DNA from: Okeania sp. SIO1I7
GTDB lineage: Bacteria; Cyanobacteriota; Cyanobacteriia; Cyanobacteriales; Microcoleaceae
Direction of reading: 5' to 3'
Length of the DNA stretch: 56,489 nucleotides
Assembly: GCA_010672585.1 (NCBI GenBank)
Contig: JAAHGF010000029.1
Location: 46,776-103,264 of the forward strand
Shown here: positions 28,350 through 38,300 of the stretch, in pieces
Layout of the letters: each line of letters opens with the position of its first letter
Position numbering within the stretch: the stretch's first letter is position 1
The notes under the pieces: generated by a model
What the model saw: the letters and a program-made list of their open reading frames with translations, nothing else
What the model was told of the DNA's origin: nothing
The model's database searches: none
Position numbers and translations under genes: made by a program

Positions 28350-29366
28350 ATGTGGGGGAGCGGGGAGTAGGGGAGTGGGGGAGTGGGGGAGTGGGGGAGT
28401 AGGGGAGTGGCTCACACGGATTATGGCACGGATACACGGATACGGAAGAGAGTGGGGGAGTGAGGGAGTAGGGACGTTGCATGCAACGTTCGTACAGAGA
28501 AGTAATTAATGCGCTCCTAGCGTGGTAATTATCAAAAAGGTGATTCTCTGTCTGTGTTAATTACTTACAGGACTTAGGCACGGACTACTAAACCCACTGA
28601 GGGCGCAATTCGGAGCTTTGCGGAACGCAAATGCCATTTGCTTGGCATAACTATCGTTAACACCCCTACATATGGCGTTTTAAATGTGAAGTATGCGTAA
28701 GTCCTGACTTAATTAGGAATTACGCAGTAGAGCGATCGCCCAACTAGAACAGAATTCTATCCCTCTGATGTAGCTTCACCCCTCTCCCGGAGTGCTTTCT
28801 TAGACGATAAACCTTGATCGTTTGTTAAAAAAATTTCAGATGCGTTATAGAACTACAAGAATTGGGTTAAGACATTTTTCAATCCTAAAATCCTTTTACC
28901 CAATAATTAAGGTAAAATTCCTCTCACTCGCCGTGGAGAAACAAGCGGTCGATATTCATCGCGAACCGTAGGGTGGGATGGCTCCGAAACCTGCGCCATA
29001 TCCATCAGACCAAGAGAAGGAAAAATTTTCATTATTAGTCAATCCTATCCATTTTCACTCTTGAGGTAATTAGGGCTTGCGCTCATAAAATTGTAATTAA
29101 TACCTGTAAAGGCTTCCAGGGTTAAATATTGCTGAGGGGGTGCAAGGTTTTTGACTCTTTTTGTCTCAAAATGCTAATATTTTTCCCCTTACTATTAGAA
29201 AATTTGGTCGTATTAGATGGTCTAAACTGTTCCCTGTTCCCTGTTCCCTATACCACCATCAGACTTTTTCAGCAAACCCTAATTATTAATTATTAATTAT
29301 TAATTATTAATTGTTGAAAGTTCCCTGCTATACAATGTAACGGTTGTTTTAGTTTTATTATAGAGT
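28350..29366. repeat. 1-kb repeat-filled gap between anbu and purB
   Basis: In order: a GGGGGAGTGGGGGAGTAGGG array (28352-28475); the palindrome ACGTTGCATGCAACGT (28473-28488); a family A element (28568-28706); an inverted family E relative (28925-29076, with ACAAGCGGTCG, CGTAGGGTGGGATGG and AGAGAAGGAAAAATTTT); CCCTGTTCCCTGTTCCC (29229-29248); and an (ATTAATT)n stretch (29280-29315). No coding frame was supported. The purB promoter lies in its last 50 bp. Confidence 0.75.
28568..28706. repeat. Family A MITE-like element, longer variant
   Basis: Ends CAGGACTTAGGCA and TGCGTAAGTCCTG, one mismatch. The interior, unlike the 21274 copy, contains a CCATTTGCTTGGC / CGTTAACACCCCTAC unit, so the family has a variable middle. 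Confidence 0.75.
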
Positions 29367-30662
29367 GTGATTGAACGTTACACCTTGCCCGAAATGGGTG
29401 AACTTTGGACTGAGAATGCCAAGCTAAAAACTTGGTTACAAGTAGAAATAGCTGTCTGTGAAGCTCAGGCAGAACTTGGTTATATCCCTACTGAGGCTGT
29501 AGAAGAAATCAAGGCCAAGGCTAATTTTGACCCAAAGCGGGTTCTGGAAATTGAGGCAGAAGTCCGCCATGATGTGATTGCTTTCTTGACAAATGTGAAT
29601 GAGTATGTTGGTGATGTTGGGCGGTATATTCACTTAGGGTTGACAAGTTCTGACGTTTTGGATACTGCATTAGCATTACAGATGGTTGCGAGTCTGGATC
29701 TGTTGTTGTCATGTGTTGAAGAGTTGGGACAAGCAATTCGCTATCAGGCACAACAGCATCGGGAAACTGTGATGGTGGGTCGTTCCCACGGTATTCATGC
29801 GGAACCTATGACTTTTGGTTTTAAGTTAGCAGGATGGTTGGCAGAGGTTTGTCGCAACCGCCAGAGATTGGTAAAAATGCGGGATAATATTGCTGTGGGT
29901 AAGATTTCTGGAGCAGTGGGAACTTATGCAAATATTGACCCACGAGTTGAGGCGATCGCTTGCCAAAAACTGGGACTTCAACCGGATACTGCATCTACTC
30001 AAGTAATTTCACGCGATCGCCATGCTGAATATGTGCAAATTTTAGCGTTGCTGACTGCTTCTATAGAACGTTTTGCTGTGGAAATTCGTAACCTCCAGCG
30101 TACTGATGTTTTAGAGGTTGAGGAATATTTTTCTAAGGGTCAAAAAGGCTCGAGTGCCATGCCTCATAAACGTAACCCCATTCGTTCGGAAAGGTTAACG
30201 GGAATGGCGAGAATTGTGCGGGGTCATGCTGTTGCTGCTTTGGAAAATGTTGCTCTCTGGCACGAACGGGATATTTCCCACAGTTCTGTTGAAAGAGTGA
30301 TTTTGCCGGATGCTTGCATTTTAACTCATTTTATGCTCAAAGAAACTACTAATTTAGTCAAAAATTTGTTAGTTTATCCAGAAAACATGAAGCGAAATAT
30401 GAATGTTTATGGAGGGGTAATTTTTAGTCAGCGAGTGCTTTTGGCTTTAGTAGAAAAAGGGATGATTCGAGAGGATGCTTATCAAGTTGTTCAGTCTTGC
30501 GCTCATCAAGCTTGGAATCAACCCAATGGTAATTTTCAGGATTTGATTTGCAAAAATGAAGAAATTAAAAGTAAGTTATCTGAGGCAGAAATTGCAGCTT
30601 GTTTTGACCCGAAACATCATTTAAAACATTTGGATGATGTGTATCAAAGATTAGGTATTTGA
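29367..30662 (+). CDS. purB: Adenylosuccinate lyase
   Basis: 431 aa, full length. The fumarase/ASL superfamily signature GSSAMPHKRNP is at 261-271, with HGIHAEPMTFGFKLAGWLAE (conserved His near 140), TSSDVLDTALALQ and HERDISHSSVERVI. It catalyses two steps of purine synthesis: SAICAR to AICAR plus fumarate, and adenylosuccinate to AMP plus fumarate. The start is GTG at 29367 (MIERYTLPEMGELW matches the family N-terminus); no ATG is available. It is monocistronic in the window. Confidence 0.97.
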   Translation: MIERYTLPEMGELWTENAKLKTWLQVEIAVCEAQAELGYIPTEAVEEIKAKANFDPKRVLEIEAEVRHDVIAFLTNVNEYVGDVGRYIHLGLTSSDVLDTALALQMVASLDLLLSCVEELGQAIRYQAQQHRETVMVGRSHGIHAEPMTFGFKLAGWLAEVCRNRQRLVKMRDNIAVGKISGAVGTYANIDPRVEAIACQKLGLQPDTASTQVISRDRHAEYVQILALLTASIERFAVEIRNLQRTDVLEVEEYFSKGQKGSSAMPHKRNPIRSERLTGMARIVRGHAVAALENVALWHERDISHSSVERVILPDACILTHFMLKETTNLVKNLLVYPENMKRNMNVYGGVIFSQRVLLALVEKGMIREDAYQVVQSCAHQAWNQPNGNFQDLICKNEEIKSKLSEAEIAACFDPKHHLKHLDDVYQRLGI

Positions 30663-31059
30663 AGTTTGGTTTTGAGTATGTAGAGATTTTTTCTCCGTTG
30701 ATAGTAACTTTCAAATGTTGAGCGATCAAGATAAAATGCTTGGTTATTTTTGCCAGTCAAGTTGAATTATTGAAGCTATAAATTACTTATTTATTCATGC
30801 CAAATTATAGCGTTAAATTTGGTTTATTTTTTTTGAAACTGAATTAATCAGTAATTTCAATTAAGGATTTTGGTAGCTCTTAAACTGAAGTTTCTATAAG
30901 AAAAAATCTCAATTTGTAGTTCCGCTAACTGTACCCAATTCAAGTAATATCGGGTTGAGCGGAACTATAGAAAATTACTCCTTTTAATGGGCGATAATTC
31001 AGAAAAACTAGGAACCCAGATATCTGAGTTCTCTAGCTATTATTTTTTGTTACCAATTA
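30663..31059. other. Intergenic 397 bp with a hairpin at 30917-30967
   Basis: TAGTTCCGCT (30917-30926) pairs with AGCGGAACTA (30958-30967), enclosing a further GTACCCAA/TCGGGTTG partial pairing; probably a short palindromic repeat rather than a terminator, being 250 bp from purB. The rest is AT-rich without a frame. Confidence 0.5.
31003..31036 (-). terminator. Intrinsic terminator of the 176-aa gene
   Basis: On the minus strand, CTAGAGAACTCAGA pairs with TCTGGGTTCCTAG through a tight loop and is followed by TTTTT (AAAAA at 31003-31007 on the plus strand). It begins 23 bases after the stop codon of the gene ending at 31060. Confidence 0.65.
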
Positions 31060-31590
31060 TTAGTCGGTAACAATGTCGCACTCAGCTTCTTCATAAAAAT
31101 ATGTAGTCGCATACCAATTCTTTAACTTCTCCCCTTGTTTTGGGAACTCTGTTTCGATCGCCCGAATAGTTGGATAAGCTATAATCATATTGAACGCAAC
31201 GAATAGATACCACTTGAAAAACATTAGCGGTTCTAAAAAGTGCTGGATGTGAGTTTCGGGAAAACTATAGCTTACAAGGTTCTTGTAATAGTCAAATGAA
31301 ACTGACCAAAGTGTATTCTTAGTATCGGACATTAAATTAATTCGAGCTTTCGTAGTGCCGCCAGTACCATTACCATTGCGACCGTCAAAGGGATTTCTTG
31401 CACGCACTCCAGTTGCTGACTCGACTGGTCGATATATGTGGTTATGAACTATAGTTAAAAAGTATCCTTCTCCTGAATTTCTGACTGCTTGCAAAAACCC
31501 TACTTTGGCTACTTTTTTAGATAAATTAGTGAAATAATTAAAAGGAACAAATTCCTGTCTTTCGGGATTTATTTGTACAATATTTTCCAT
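31060..31590 (-). CDS. Hypothetical protein, 176 aa
   Basis: No family recognised. The N-terminal half contains a basic/aromatic region and a Gly/Asn-rich stretch (FDGRNGNGTGGTTKARINL, 72-90). A hydrophobic segment at about 122-142 (LMFFKWYLFVAFNMIIAY) could be one membrane helix; the C-terminus is acidic (YEEAECDIVTD). The gene has a clear terminator downstream and a purine-rich site before ATG 31590, so it is probably expressed. It points away from the accessory island starting at 31822. Confidence 0.6.
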   Translation of the reverse strand: MENIVQINPERQEFVPFNYFTNLSKKVAKVGFLQAVRNSGEGYFLTIVHNHIYRPVESATGVRARNPFDGRNGNGTGGTTKARINLMSDTKNTLWSVSFDYYKNLVSYSFPETHIQHFLEPLMFFKWYLFVAFNMIIAYPTIRAIETEFPKQGEKLKNWYATTYFYEEAECDIVTD

Positions 31591-31821
31591 GTTTATTTTC
31601 GCTCCTTTGAGCTGAGTTGAATCTGTAATAAACTCATTTTCTATTATTTATTGGTAGAGCGCGAGATACATTTAGGGCTGAATTACTGCCCCAACTGCCC
31701 TTGACTAAAGGGTATAATTTAGTTAATAAACTATTCCAAAAATCAAATGCTTTATCTGCCCTTGTAGAAAAGTAATGATGATTTAAAATGTTATTAAATG
31801 CCAAATTTTCAGGATTATATT

Positions 31822-32757
31822 ATGGAAACAAATAGACCTCGTAGCGTTAGGGCAAATTACCAAGGAATAGAAAAACTTAAACAAGCACAGAAAGATAGAC
31901 GAGCTAAAAATGAAGGACGTTTAAGTTATGCAAAAATAGCAGAAAAAATTTATGTAGAAGAAAGCACAGTTAAGCGTTTTTTTAGAGGAGATAAAGTTTT
32001 CACAGAGAATGCTGAAATGATATGTGAAGTGCTAGAATTAACATTAGCTGAAGTTGTCGATATAGAAGATTATGATCAAAATGGAACGCAAATTACTTTG
32101 AGAGGCGATATTGATGAAGTTAAGTCACAAGTAGATGAAATACTTGAATTATTAAGAAAACAATCGGGAGATAAAACAATAACTATACGCATAATCAAAC
32201 CAGGTAGTGTCATTATAATTATAGATGGTTCTAATGAAGGATTGACACGAATTGAATCTCTATTTAAAGCCGGAGAATTACAGGAAATAGCAGGTTTTAA
32301 AGTAGAAGATATACGTCCAGAGTGGGAAGAACGACCAGTTAATTTGACTCAATGGTTTGATAATATCTTAACTACTGGATGGCAAGCAGCAAATCAATTA
32401 TTAACTTCCTCACAATTAGCATTAGTTAGAAGCGAAGAAATTAAAGCTGGAAAATTAATTAATTTACGAGCAGATATGTTAAGTCATGCTGTAGTTTTAT
32501 TGGTCAATTTAAGACGAGAAGATGATGAACTTCCTGAAGTAGAAATAACTTTACGGGTTTATCCCACTGGGGATGATGTTTATCTTCCTCCTAATTTGAA
32601 ACTTATTGTTTTAAGTGAAAATGAAATTTTTCAAGAAGTGACAGCTAGAAGTGAAGATAGGATTATTCAATGTCAACTTGAAGGAGAAGTAGGGGAAGAA
32701 TTTACGGTACAATTAGTGTTAGGTGAAGCTATAATTACAGAGGATTTTGTTATTTAA
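31822..32757 (+). CDS. HTH regulator fused to DUF1822
   Basis: 311 aa from ATG 31822, chosen because AGGA lies seven bases upstream and METNRPRSVRANYQG is the typical start of such HTH proteins; ATG 31798 is in frame. Residues 12-82 are a Cro/C1-type helix-turn-helix (LSYAKIAEKIYVEESTVKRF). Residues 90-165 form an alpha/beta module (TITIRIIKPGSVIIIIDGSN, EGLTRIESLFKAGELQEIAG) of a kind seen beside STAND and effector-associated proteins in cyanobacteria. Residues 172-311 are DUF1822, ending VQLVLGEAIITEDFVI. DUF1822 genes are often neighbours of CHAT-type giant proteins, as here (35347), so this may be the regulator or accessory of that gene, now separated by inserted DNA. Confidence 0.8.
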   Translation: METNRPRSVRANYQGIEKLKQAQKDRRAKNEGRLSYAKIAEKIYVEESTVKRFFRGDKVFTENAEMICEVLELTLAEVVDIEDYDQNGTQITLRGDIDEVKSQVDEILELLRKQSGDKTITIRIIKPGSVIIIIDGSNEGLTRIESLFKAGELQEIAGFKVEDIRPEWEERPVNLTQWFDNILTTGWQAANQLLTSSQLALVRSEEIKAGKLINLRADMLSHAVVLLVNLRREDDELPEVEITLRVYPTGDDVYLPPNLKLIVLSENEIFQEVTARSEDRIIQCQLEGEVGEEFTVQLVLGEAIITEDFVI

Positions 32758-32781
32758 TAAAGTTAGATTTGTTTTAAAACT

Positions 32782-33231
32782 ATGCCAGCTAAAGACATTT
32801 TTCATCATGCTGTTAAATCAGCTTTAATCAAAGATGGTTGGAAAATCACGGACGATCCTCTATTTATTAAACCTAGCACTAGAATATCTATGTACATTGA
32901 TATAGGTGGGGAACGAGCTATTGGTGCAGAAAAAGATGGTCAAACAATAGCAGTAGAAATTAAAAGTTTTTTGTCAATGTCACCCTTGGCAGAATTTCAT
33001 ACTGCTCTTGGTCAATTTCTTAGTAAGCATTTCCTCCGGAATGCTGCGCAAACAGCAGTCAGCTATTAGCTATCAGCTATCGCGATGCAACAGCTACGAG
33101 GTACTGATAACTGATAACTGATAACTGATAACTTAAATGACCCTTTTATGAAACTTTCTGTAAGTACCTATCAAGTTAAATTATTAATTTTCAATCCTTC
33201 AGAAGAGGTAATTATTTTATGGAGCGATTAA
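32782..33231 (+). pseudogene. xisH: xisH, disrupted by an inserted repeat
   Basis: Residues 1-80 are a normal XisH N-terminus (MPAKDIFHHAVKSALIKDGW, then AEKDGQTIAVEIKSFL with the PD-(D/E)xK-like E-x-K, then EFHTALGQF). At about 33023 the coding sequence is replaced by repeat DNA (GTAAGCATTTCCTCCGGAAT, CAGTCAGCTATTAGC, then TGATAACTG units) with a stop at 33067. From about 33150 the XisH C-terminus reappears in the same frame (TYQVKLLIFNPSEEVIILWS, stop 33229-33231), overlapping the xisI start by 13 bp as in intact pairs. About 30 residues of the centre are missing. XisH and XisI were named from fdxN-element excision in Anabaena. Confidence 0.88.
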
Positions 33232-33551
33232 ATTATCCGGAAATTGTCACCCAAATACTTAAAGAACACTATCAGTATCATACTCAAGATTCACAATATG
33301 AAACACAACTGATTTTGGATTCGGAAAGAAATCATTACCTCTTAATTTCTTTGCGTTGGCAAAATGAACAACGGGATTATGGTTGTTCTATTCATGTTGA
33401 TATTAAAGATGGAAAAATTCGGATTCAACAAGATTTTACCGAGCAAGGAATTGCTCAACAATTATTAGATTTAGGTGTGCCAAAATCGGATATTGTTTTG
33501 GCTTTTCGTTCGCCTTTTGTGCGGCAATTTTCTAATTTTTCTGTAAACTAG
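33219..33551 (+). CDS. xisI: XisI-family protein
   Basis: 110 aa, full length: MERLNYPEIVTQILKEHYQY, LISLRWQNEQRDYGCSIHVD, GKIRIQQDFTEQGIAQQLLD and DIVLAFRSPFVRQFS are the XisI family blocks. XisI was named as an excision-controlling factor for the Anabaena fdxN element, but most cyanobacterial genomes carry many xisH-xisI pairs unrelated to that element and their role remains open; XisH has a nuclease-like fold and XisI is its constant partner. Here XisI is intact while its XisH partner is broken. Confidence 0.9.
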   Translation: MERLNYPEIVTQILKEHYQYHTQDSQYETQLILDSERNHYLLISLRWQNEQRDYGCSIHVDIKDGKIRIQQDFTEQGIAQQLLDLGVPKSDIVLAFRSPFVRQFSNFSVN

Positions 33552-34190
33552 AAATTTTTACTTTAAGTGCTTATGCAAAATTAATTGTATATTCTGTGCC
33601 AAAGTTTTTCCTATGGATTTTCTACTGCACTAAAACACTCATATAATTGTCATAAGCTTCTATTCAATAATTGATAATTGATAATGGATAATTGATAATT
33701 ACCTCTCCCTAAAACCGATAGGATTGAATAAAAGGAAAAAATTGATTTTTTTCCCCTTGAAAGGGGAGGATTTTTACCTGAATTATTAAATTATTGAATT
33801 ATTGAATTATTAATTATTCGGTAAGCATTTCCTGCGGACTGCTGCGCAAACAGCTATTAGCAGTCAGCTAGCCTCCTCCGGAAGAACTGCGTTAACAGCA
33901 ATAATACCCTGTGCTTAAGGACGAGGTTTAAATGAAAATAGACTTTGGAGCTGACTTTTGTAGCTAGATTTTTCGTTTCTCAATTAAATATTGCTTTTAT
34001 CACTCACTAAGAGCAATAGCTGAGAGCTGTTAGCGAAGATCCTCTGTTTGCGTAGCATTCCGCAGGAAAAGAGGCTAGCTGACGGCTGTTTGCGCAGCAT
34101 TCCGCAGGAAATGCTTACAGCTTCTATTTCTCACTATTTAAGTGCTTATGCAAAATTAATTACCTATTCTGTTGATTCCGTTCTACTAAA
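33552..34190. repeat. Repeat block with a 300-bp imperfect palindrome
   Basis: 33665-33820 is a family E relative (GATAATTACCTCTCCCTAAA, GATTGAATAAAAGGAAAAA, CCCTTGAAAGGGGAGG). The arms GTAAGCATTTCCTGCGGACT... (33821-33854) and their reverse complement at 34085-34118 match in 33 of 34 bases and continue inward imperfectly (CAGTCAGCTAGCCTC versus GAGGCTAGCTGACG). The loop is about 200 bp. No protein-coding frame. The same arm sequence makes a perfect small hairpin at 54382-54407. Confidence 0.8.
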
Positions 34191-34204
34191 CTTACCCAAA
34201 CTTA

Positions 34205-34313
34205 CCCAAAACATATTTTGAGCTTTGGAGCTAGCTTCCTGCTTCACAGAAGACCACTGACCGCAGTCTGTAACTTATCTTCTCCACAGGCTTAAAATCG
34301 CTTGGAACTCAAG
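34205..34313 (-). ncRNA. Candidate right end / guide-RNA region of the tnpB element
   Basis: The 110 bases after the tnpB stop codon (read on the minus strand) are GC-richer than surroundings and contain CAGACTGCGGTCAGTGGTC, TGTGAAGCAGGAAGCTAGCT and CCAAAGC, similar in layout to the structured 3' regions that yield the omegaRNA of TnpB and form the IS200/IS605 right end. The exact end could not be fixed. Confidence 0.5.
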
Positions 34314-35312
34314 CTACTGATACACATAGTTTTTCAAGTTGATAGCAGCATTCAAATCTCTATCAGCTTCAAAACCGCATTCACTACACTCATAAGTTCT
34401 CAAGTGTAACGGCATTTTCTGTTGATGCCCACAGTTTGAACAGATTTGAGAACTTGGATAAAATCTATCCGCTATGACTAATTTACTGCCGTACCATTCA
34501 CATTTGTATGTAAGTTGACGTTTAAATTCATAAAATCCACAGTCTGCTATGGCACTTGCTAATTTATGATTTTTGAGCATTCCACTTACATTCAAGTCCT
34601 CAATTACTATGGTGCTGTGGTTTTTAGCTAACCATGAAGTGAGTTTATGTAGTGCATCTGCTCTAATATCGGCTACTTTTTTGTGGACTTTGGCTAGTTT
34701 TTTTACTGCTTTGCGTCTGTTTTTAGAGCCAATAACTTTTTTGTTGACACGATTTTGATAACGAGTTAATCGTTTTTTGGCTTGCTTATAGGCTTTAACG
34801 TTAGTAAATTTCGTTCCATCGCTACAAGTTGCTAGAGTATTTATACCAACATCTACACCGATGATATCTCGTTCTTTAGCATTAGGAGTTGGTCGATAAT
34901 CATATTTAAAGCTGATGTACCAATTATTTGCTTTTTTTGAGATGGTGACATTTTTTACTGGTACAGATGGTAAGATTTCATAAGTTTTTACTATTCCTAT
35001 TCTGGGTAGTTTGATATAGTTTCCTTTCAGGATTTTAATACTTCCTTCTAGATAAAAACTGTCTTTTCTACCTTTTTTCTTGAATTTAGGAAATCCACGA
35101 AGAGAAATAGTTAAAAAGTTTTTGAATGCCCTTTCTAAATCTCTTAATGCTTGTTGTGGGGCACACTTTGATACCTCATAATACCACGGATTTTGAGATT
35201 TAACTTCTGCAACTAAACGCTTATGCAAAGTGATGGCACTAGGACGTTTTTTGGTTTTTTGGTACTCAGTAATACAAGTAGCTAATCCCCAGTTATAGGC
35301 ATGACGAGCCAC
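34314..35312 (-). pseudogene. tnpB: IS200/IS605-type TnpB nuclease gene, probably 5'-truncated
   Basis: 332 aa from GTG 35312. RuvC residues are present: Asp154 (IIGVDVGINTLAT), Glu238 (TIVIEDLNVSGM) and the Asp in EADRDLNAAINL (317/319); the zinc ribbon has Cys291, 294, 309 and 312. TnpB is an RNA-guided DNA nuclease that helps keep IS200/IS605 elements in place. Upstream of the GTG the frame still reads family-like residues (KVNNYQKTILAKHAG) for about 15 codons, but then passes into sequence belonging to the neighbouring CHAT gene with no start codon before a TGA near 35404. The first 10 or so residues of the family are missing. No tnpA is present. It may still be translated from GTG. Confidence 0.8.
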
Positions 35313-35346
35313 ACCTGCGTGTTTGGCAAGTATTGTTTTTTGGTAG

Positions 35347-38300
35347 TTGTTAACTTTTAATGCTGAAATTGCTCTAGCTTCTCCTAATTTTCAACGAGTT
35401 GATACGACGAAAAATTTAGACAAAAAAGATAAGGTAAAAATTTTAGTTATTTTGGGAGATGATGCGGGGACTGATGCTGATGAACAGGTAATTAGAGAAT
35501 TAATTCCTGATGCAGAAATTTGTTGGTTAATAGAACCTCAACGCTCCGAATTAGACGAACCTTTGTGGCAAAAATCTTGGGATATTTTATTTTTTGCTGG
35601 TCATGGCAAAACTAAAGATAATGGCAGTATTGGCACGATTCAAATTAATGGTCAAGATGTTTTGACTATTTCTGAAATAAAAAATCATCTTCTACAAGCT
35701 GTTAAGTCTGGTTTAAAATTGGCTATTTTTAATTCTTGTGATGGTTTAGGTTTGGCTTATCAATTGGCAGAAGGTGAGGATTTACATTTACCGCAAATTA
35801 TTGTGATGCGGGAAAATTTACCTGTGGCTATTGCTCCGCAGTTTCTCGAATTTTTTCTTAAAAATTATACTCAAGGTTTATCTTTATATAGTTCTTTGCG
35901 GGAGAGTCGGCAAAGGTTACAAATATCAGAAGAAAAATTTCCTTGTGTGAGTTGGTTGCCTGTTTTATGTCAAAATCCTGCGGAAATTCCTCCCCGTTGG
36001 TTCGAGTTGGGAGGAAAGATTCAGACTCCCTATAAAGGATTGAGTGCTTTTACTGAAAATGATACTGAGATATTTTTTGGCAGGAAAGTGTTGACTAATT
36101 CTTTATTATTAAAGCTGGCAAGGCAAAATTTAGTGGCTGTAATTGGTGCTTCTGGTAGTGGTAAATCTTCTTTGGTTGCTGCTGGTTTAATTCCTCAATG
36201 GTTGGCTCAAGGTACAGAAATTTTACCTCGTTTTTTGGTAAAAATTCGTCCTGGTTTTCCTCATCCTAATCCTTGGGAAAATTTGGCTGAGGAATTGGGG
36301 AAAATTTTACCTAATTTAACTACAAATAATAAATTTGTGGGAAATTTGGAGGCTAATTATGGGGAGTTAGCTAAATGTTTAACTGCCATTGTGCAAGAAA
36401 AGAATGGTTGTCAAATTTTGTTGGCAATCGACCAATTTGAAGAACTTTATACTTTATGTTCTGAGGAGAAACGTCGGTCATTTTTAGCAGGTTTGGTTGA
36501 TGCGGTTCGGGAAGAGAGTTGGAAGATTGTTTTAACTTTACGGGCAGATTTTTTATCTCAAGCTTTGGATGAAGATTTGGGTAAGATTTTTGATGAACGG
36601 GATAAGTTAATTACTCCTATGAATGATGAGGAGTTGAGGGAGGCGATCGCTCTCCCTGCTGAAAAGTTTGAGGTGGAATTTGCGGATGAGTTAATTAAGA
36701 GAATGATTCAAGATTATCGGCAAAATTCCGGTCATTTACCGATGCTGCAATTTGCTTTGGAGGAGTTATGGAAAAGGCAAAAATATGGGGTAATTTCTCT
36801 GGCTAGTTATGAAGAAATTGGGGGTTTAACTCAAGTTTTAGGGGATTATGCCGAAAAGATTTATGGTCTGTTAAGTCAGGAGGAAAAAGAGCAGGCGCGA
36901 TATATTTTTACTCAATTAGTACAACCTATAAGTCAGGAAAAATCGGGGGAAGTTAGTCGCATTGCTACTCGGAAAATTGCTACTTTTGCAGATATTGGCA
37001 AAGAAAATTGGCAGTTAGTAATTAAATTTGCCGACGAGCGTTTGGTGGTGACAAATAAGGAAAAAGATGTAGCTTCTGTAGAGTTGATTCACGAAGTTTT
37101 AATTACCGCTTGGAGTCGGTTAAAAAATTGGATAGAGCAAGATTGGGAATTTCGACGTTGGCAAGAGAAATTAAGGGATAATTTGAGTCAGTGGGAAAAG
37201 GAAAAGAAGGATGACTTTTTGTTGCAAGGAGGTTTGTTAAAGGAGGCAGAAAGTTGGTTGGAAAAAGCAGAGCAAAAAATTCCTGAGAAAGAGAGGGAGT
37301 ATATTGATAAAAGTAGGAAAAGACGAGAAAGAGAGCGGCAAAAACTTATTTCTGGGTTGACTGGTGGTTTGGTTATGGTGTCATTATTTGCTGTGGGAGC
37401 GGTGTGGCAATGGCAACGTGCGGAAAGACAAAGTTTGATTAATGAAGTAGATAGTTTGAGTAATTTAGCATTGAATCAATTTGAATCTGGGGAAGGTGGA
37501 ATTAGTGCTTTAATGACAGCGATGGATGCAGGGCAAAAGTTGAAAAAATTGGTTAAAGATGATGAAAAGTTGGGGAATTATCCTACAACTCGTTCTTTTT
37601 TAGCACTACAAACTATTCTTAACAACATAAAGGAAAAAAATGAGTTTATGAGCGGTAACCGGGGTAATAACACAGTTAGTCGAGCTATTTTTACTCCTGA
37701 TGGCAAACAAATTGTTTCGTCTAGTTTTAGAAAGGTAATAATTTGGAATTTAGCTGGTGAAAAGGTTAATGAGTGGGAAATACCTACAGAATTCTTTGAG
37801 AGTTATAGCAGCATAATAACAGATTTAGCAATTAGTCCAAATGGTAAATATATTGCCACTCTGACCAAAGGAGCTGTTAATATCTGGGATTTTTCTGGAA
37901 AAAATATAGCAAAAATAAAACCTGGAGCTGTTAATATCTGGAATTTTTCTAGAAAAAATAGAGCAAAAACAAAACCTAATGCCTCCAATAATTATCTTCC
38001 ATATTCAATTGTTAAATTCACACCGGATAGTCAATATCTTACTCTGTCATCAACAAATAGTAATAAGATACAGTTTTTTACTGTATCAGGTCATAAAGTT
38101 ATAGATTTAATAATTGATGGTGATAATAGCATTGTAGAGAGCTTAGAATTTACTCCTGATTCTGAAGAAATTGCCATAGGAAATAATTGGGGTATGGTGC
38201 AATTTTGGAGCTTAAAAACTCTCTACGATCCCTTACTTGGGCTTGAATCTTCTTTAGACTTGCCAAAAATGGATTGGGAAAAGACTAGAGAATTTAAAGT

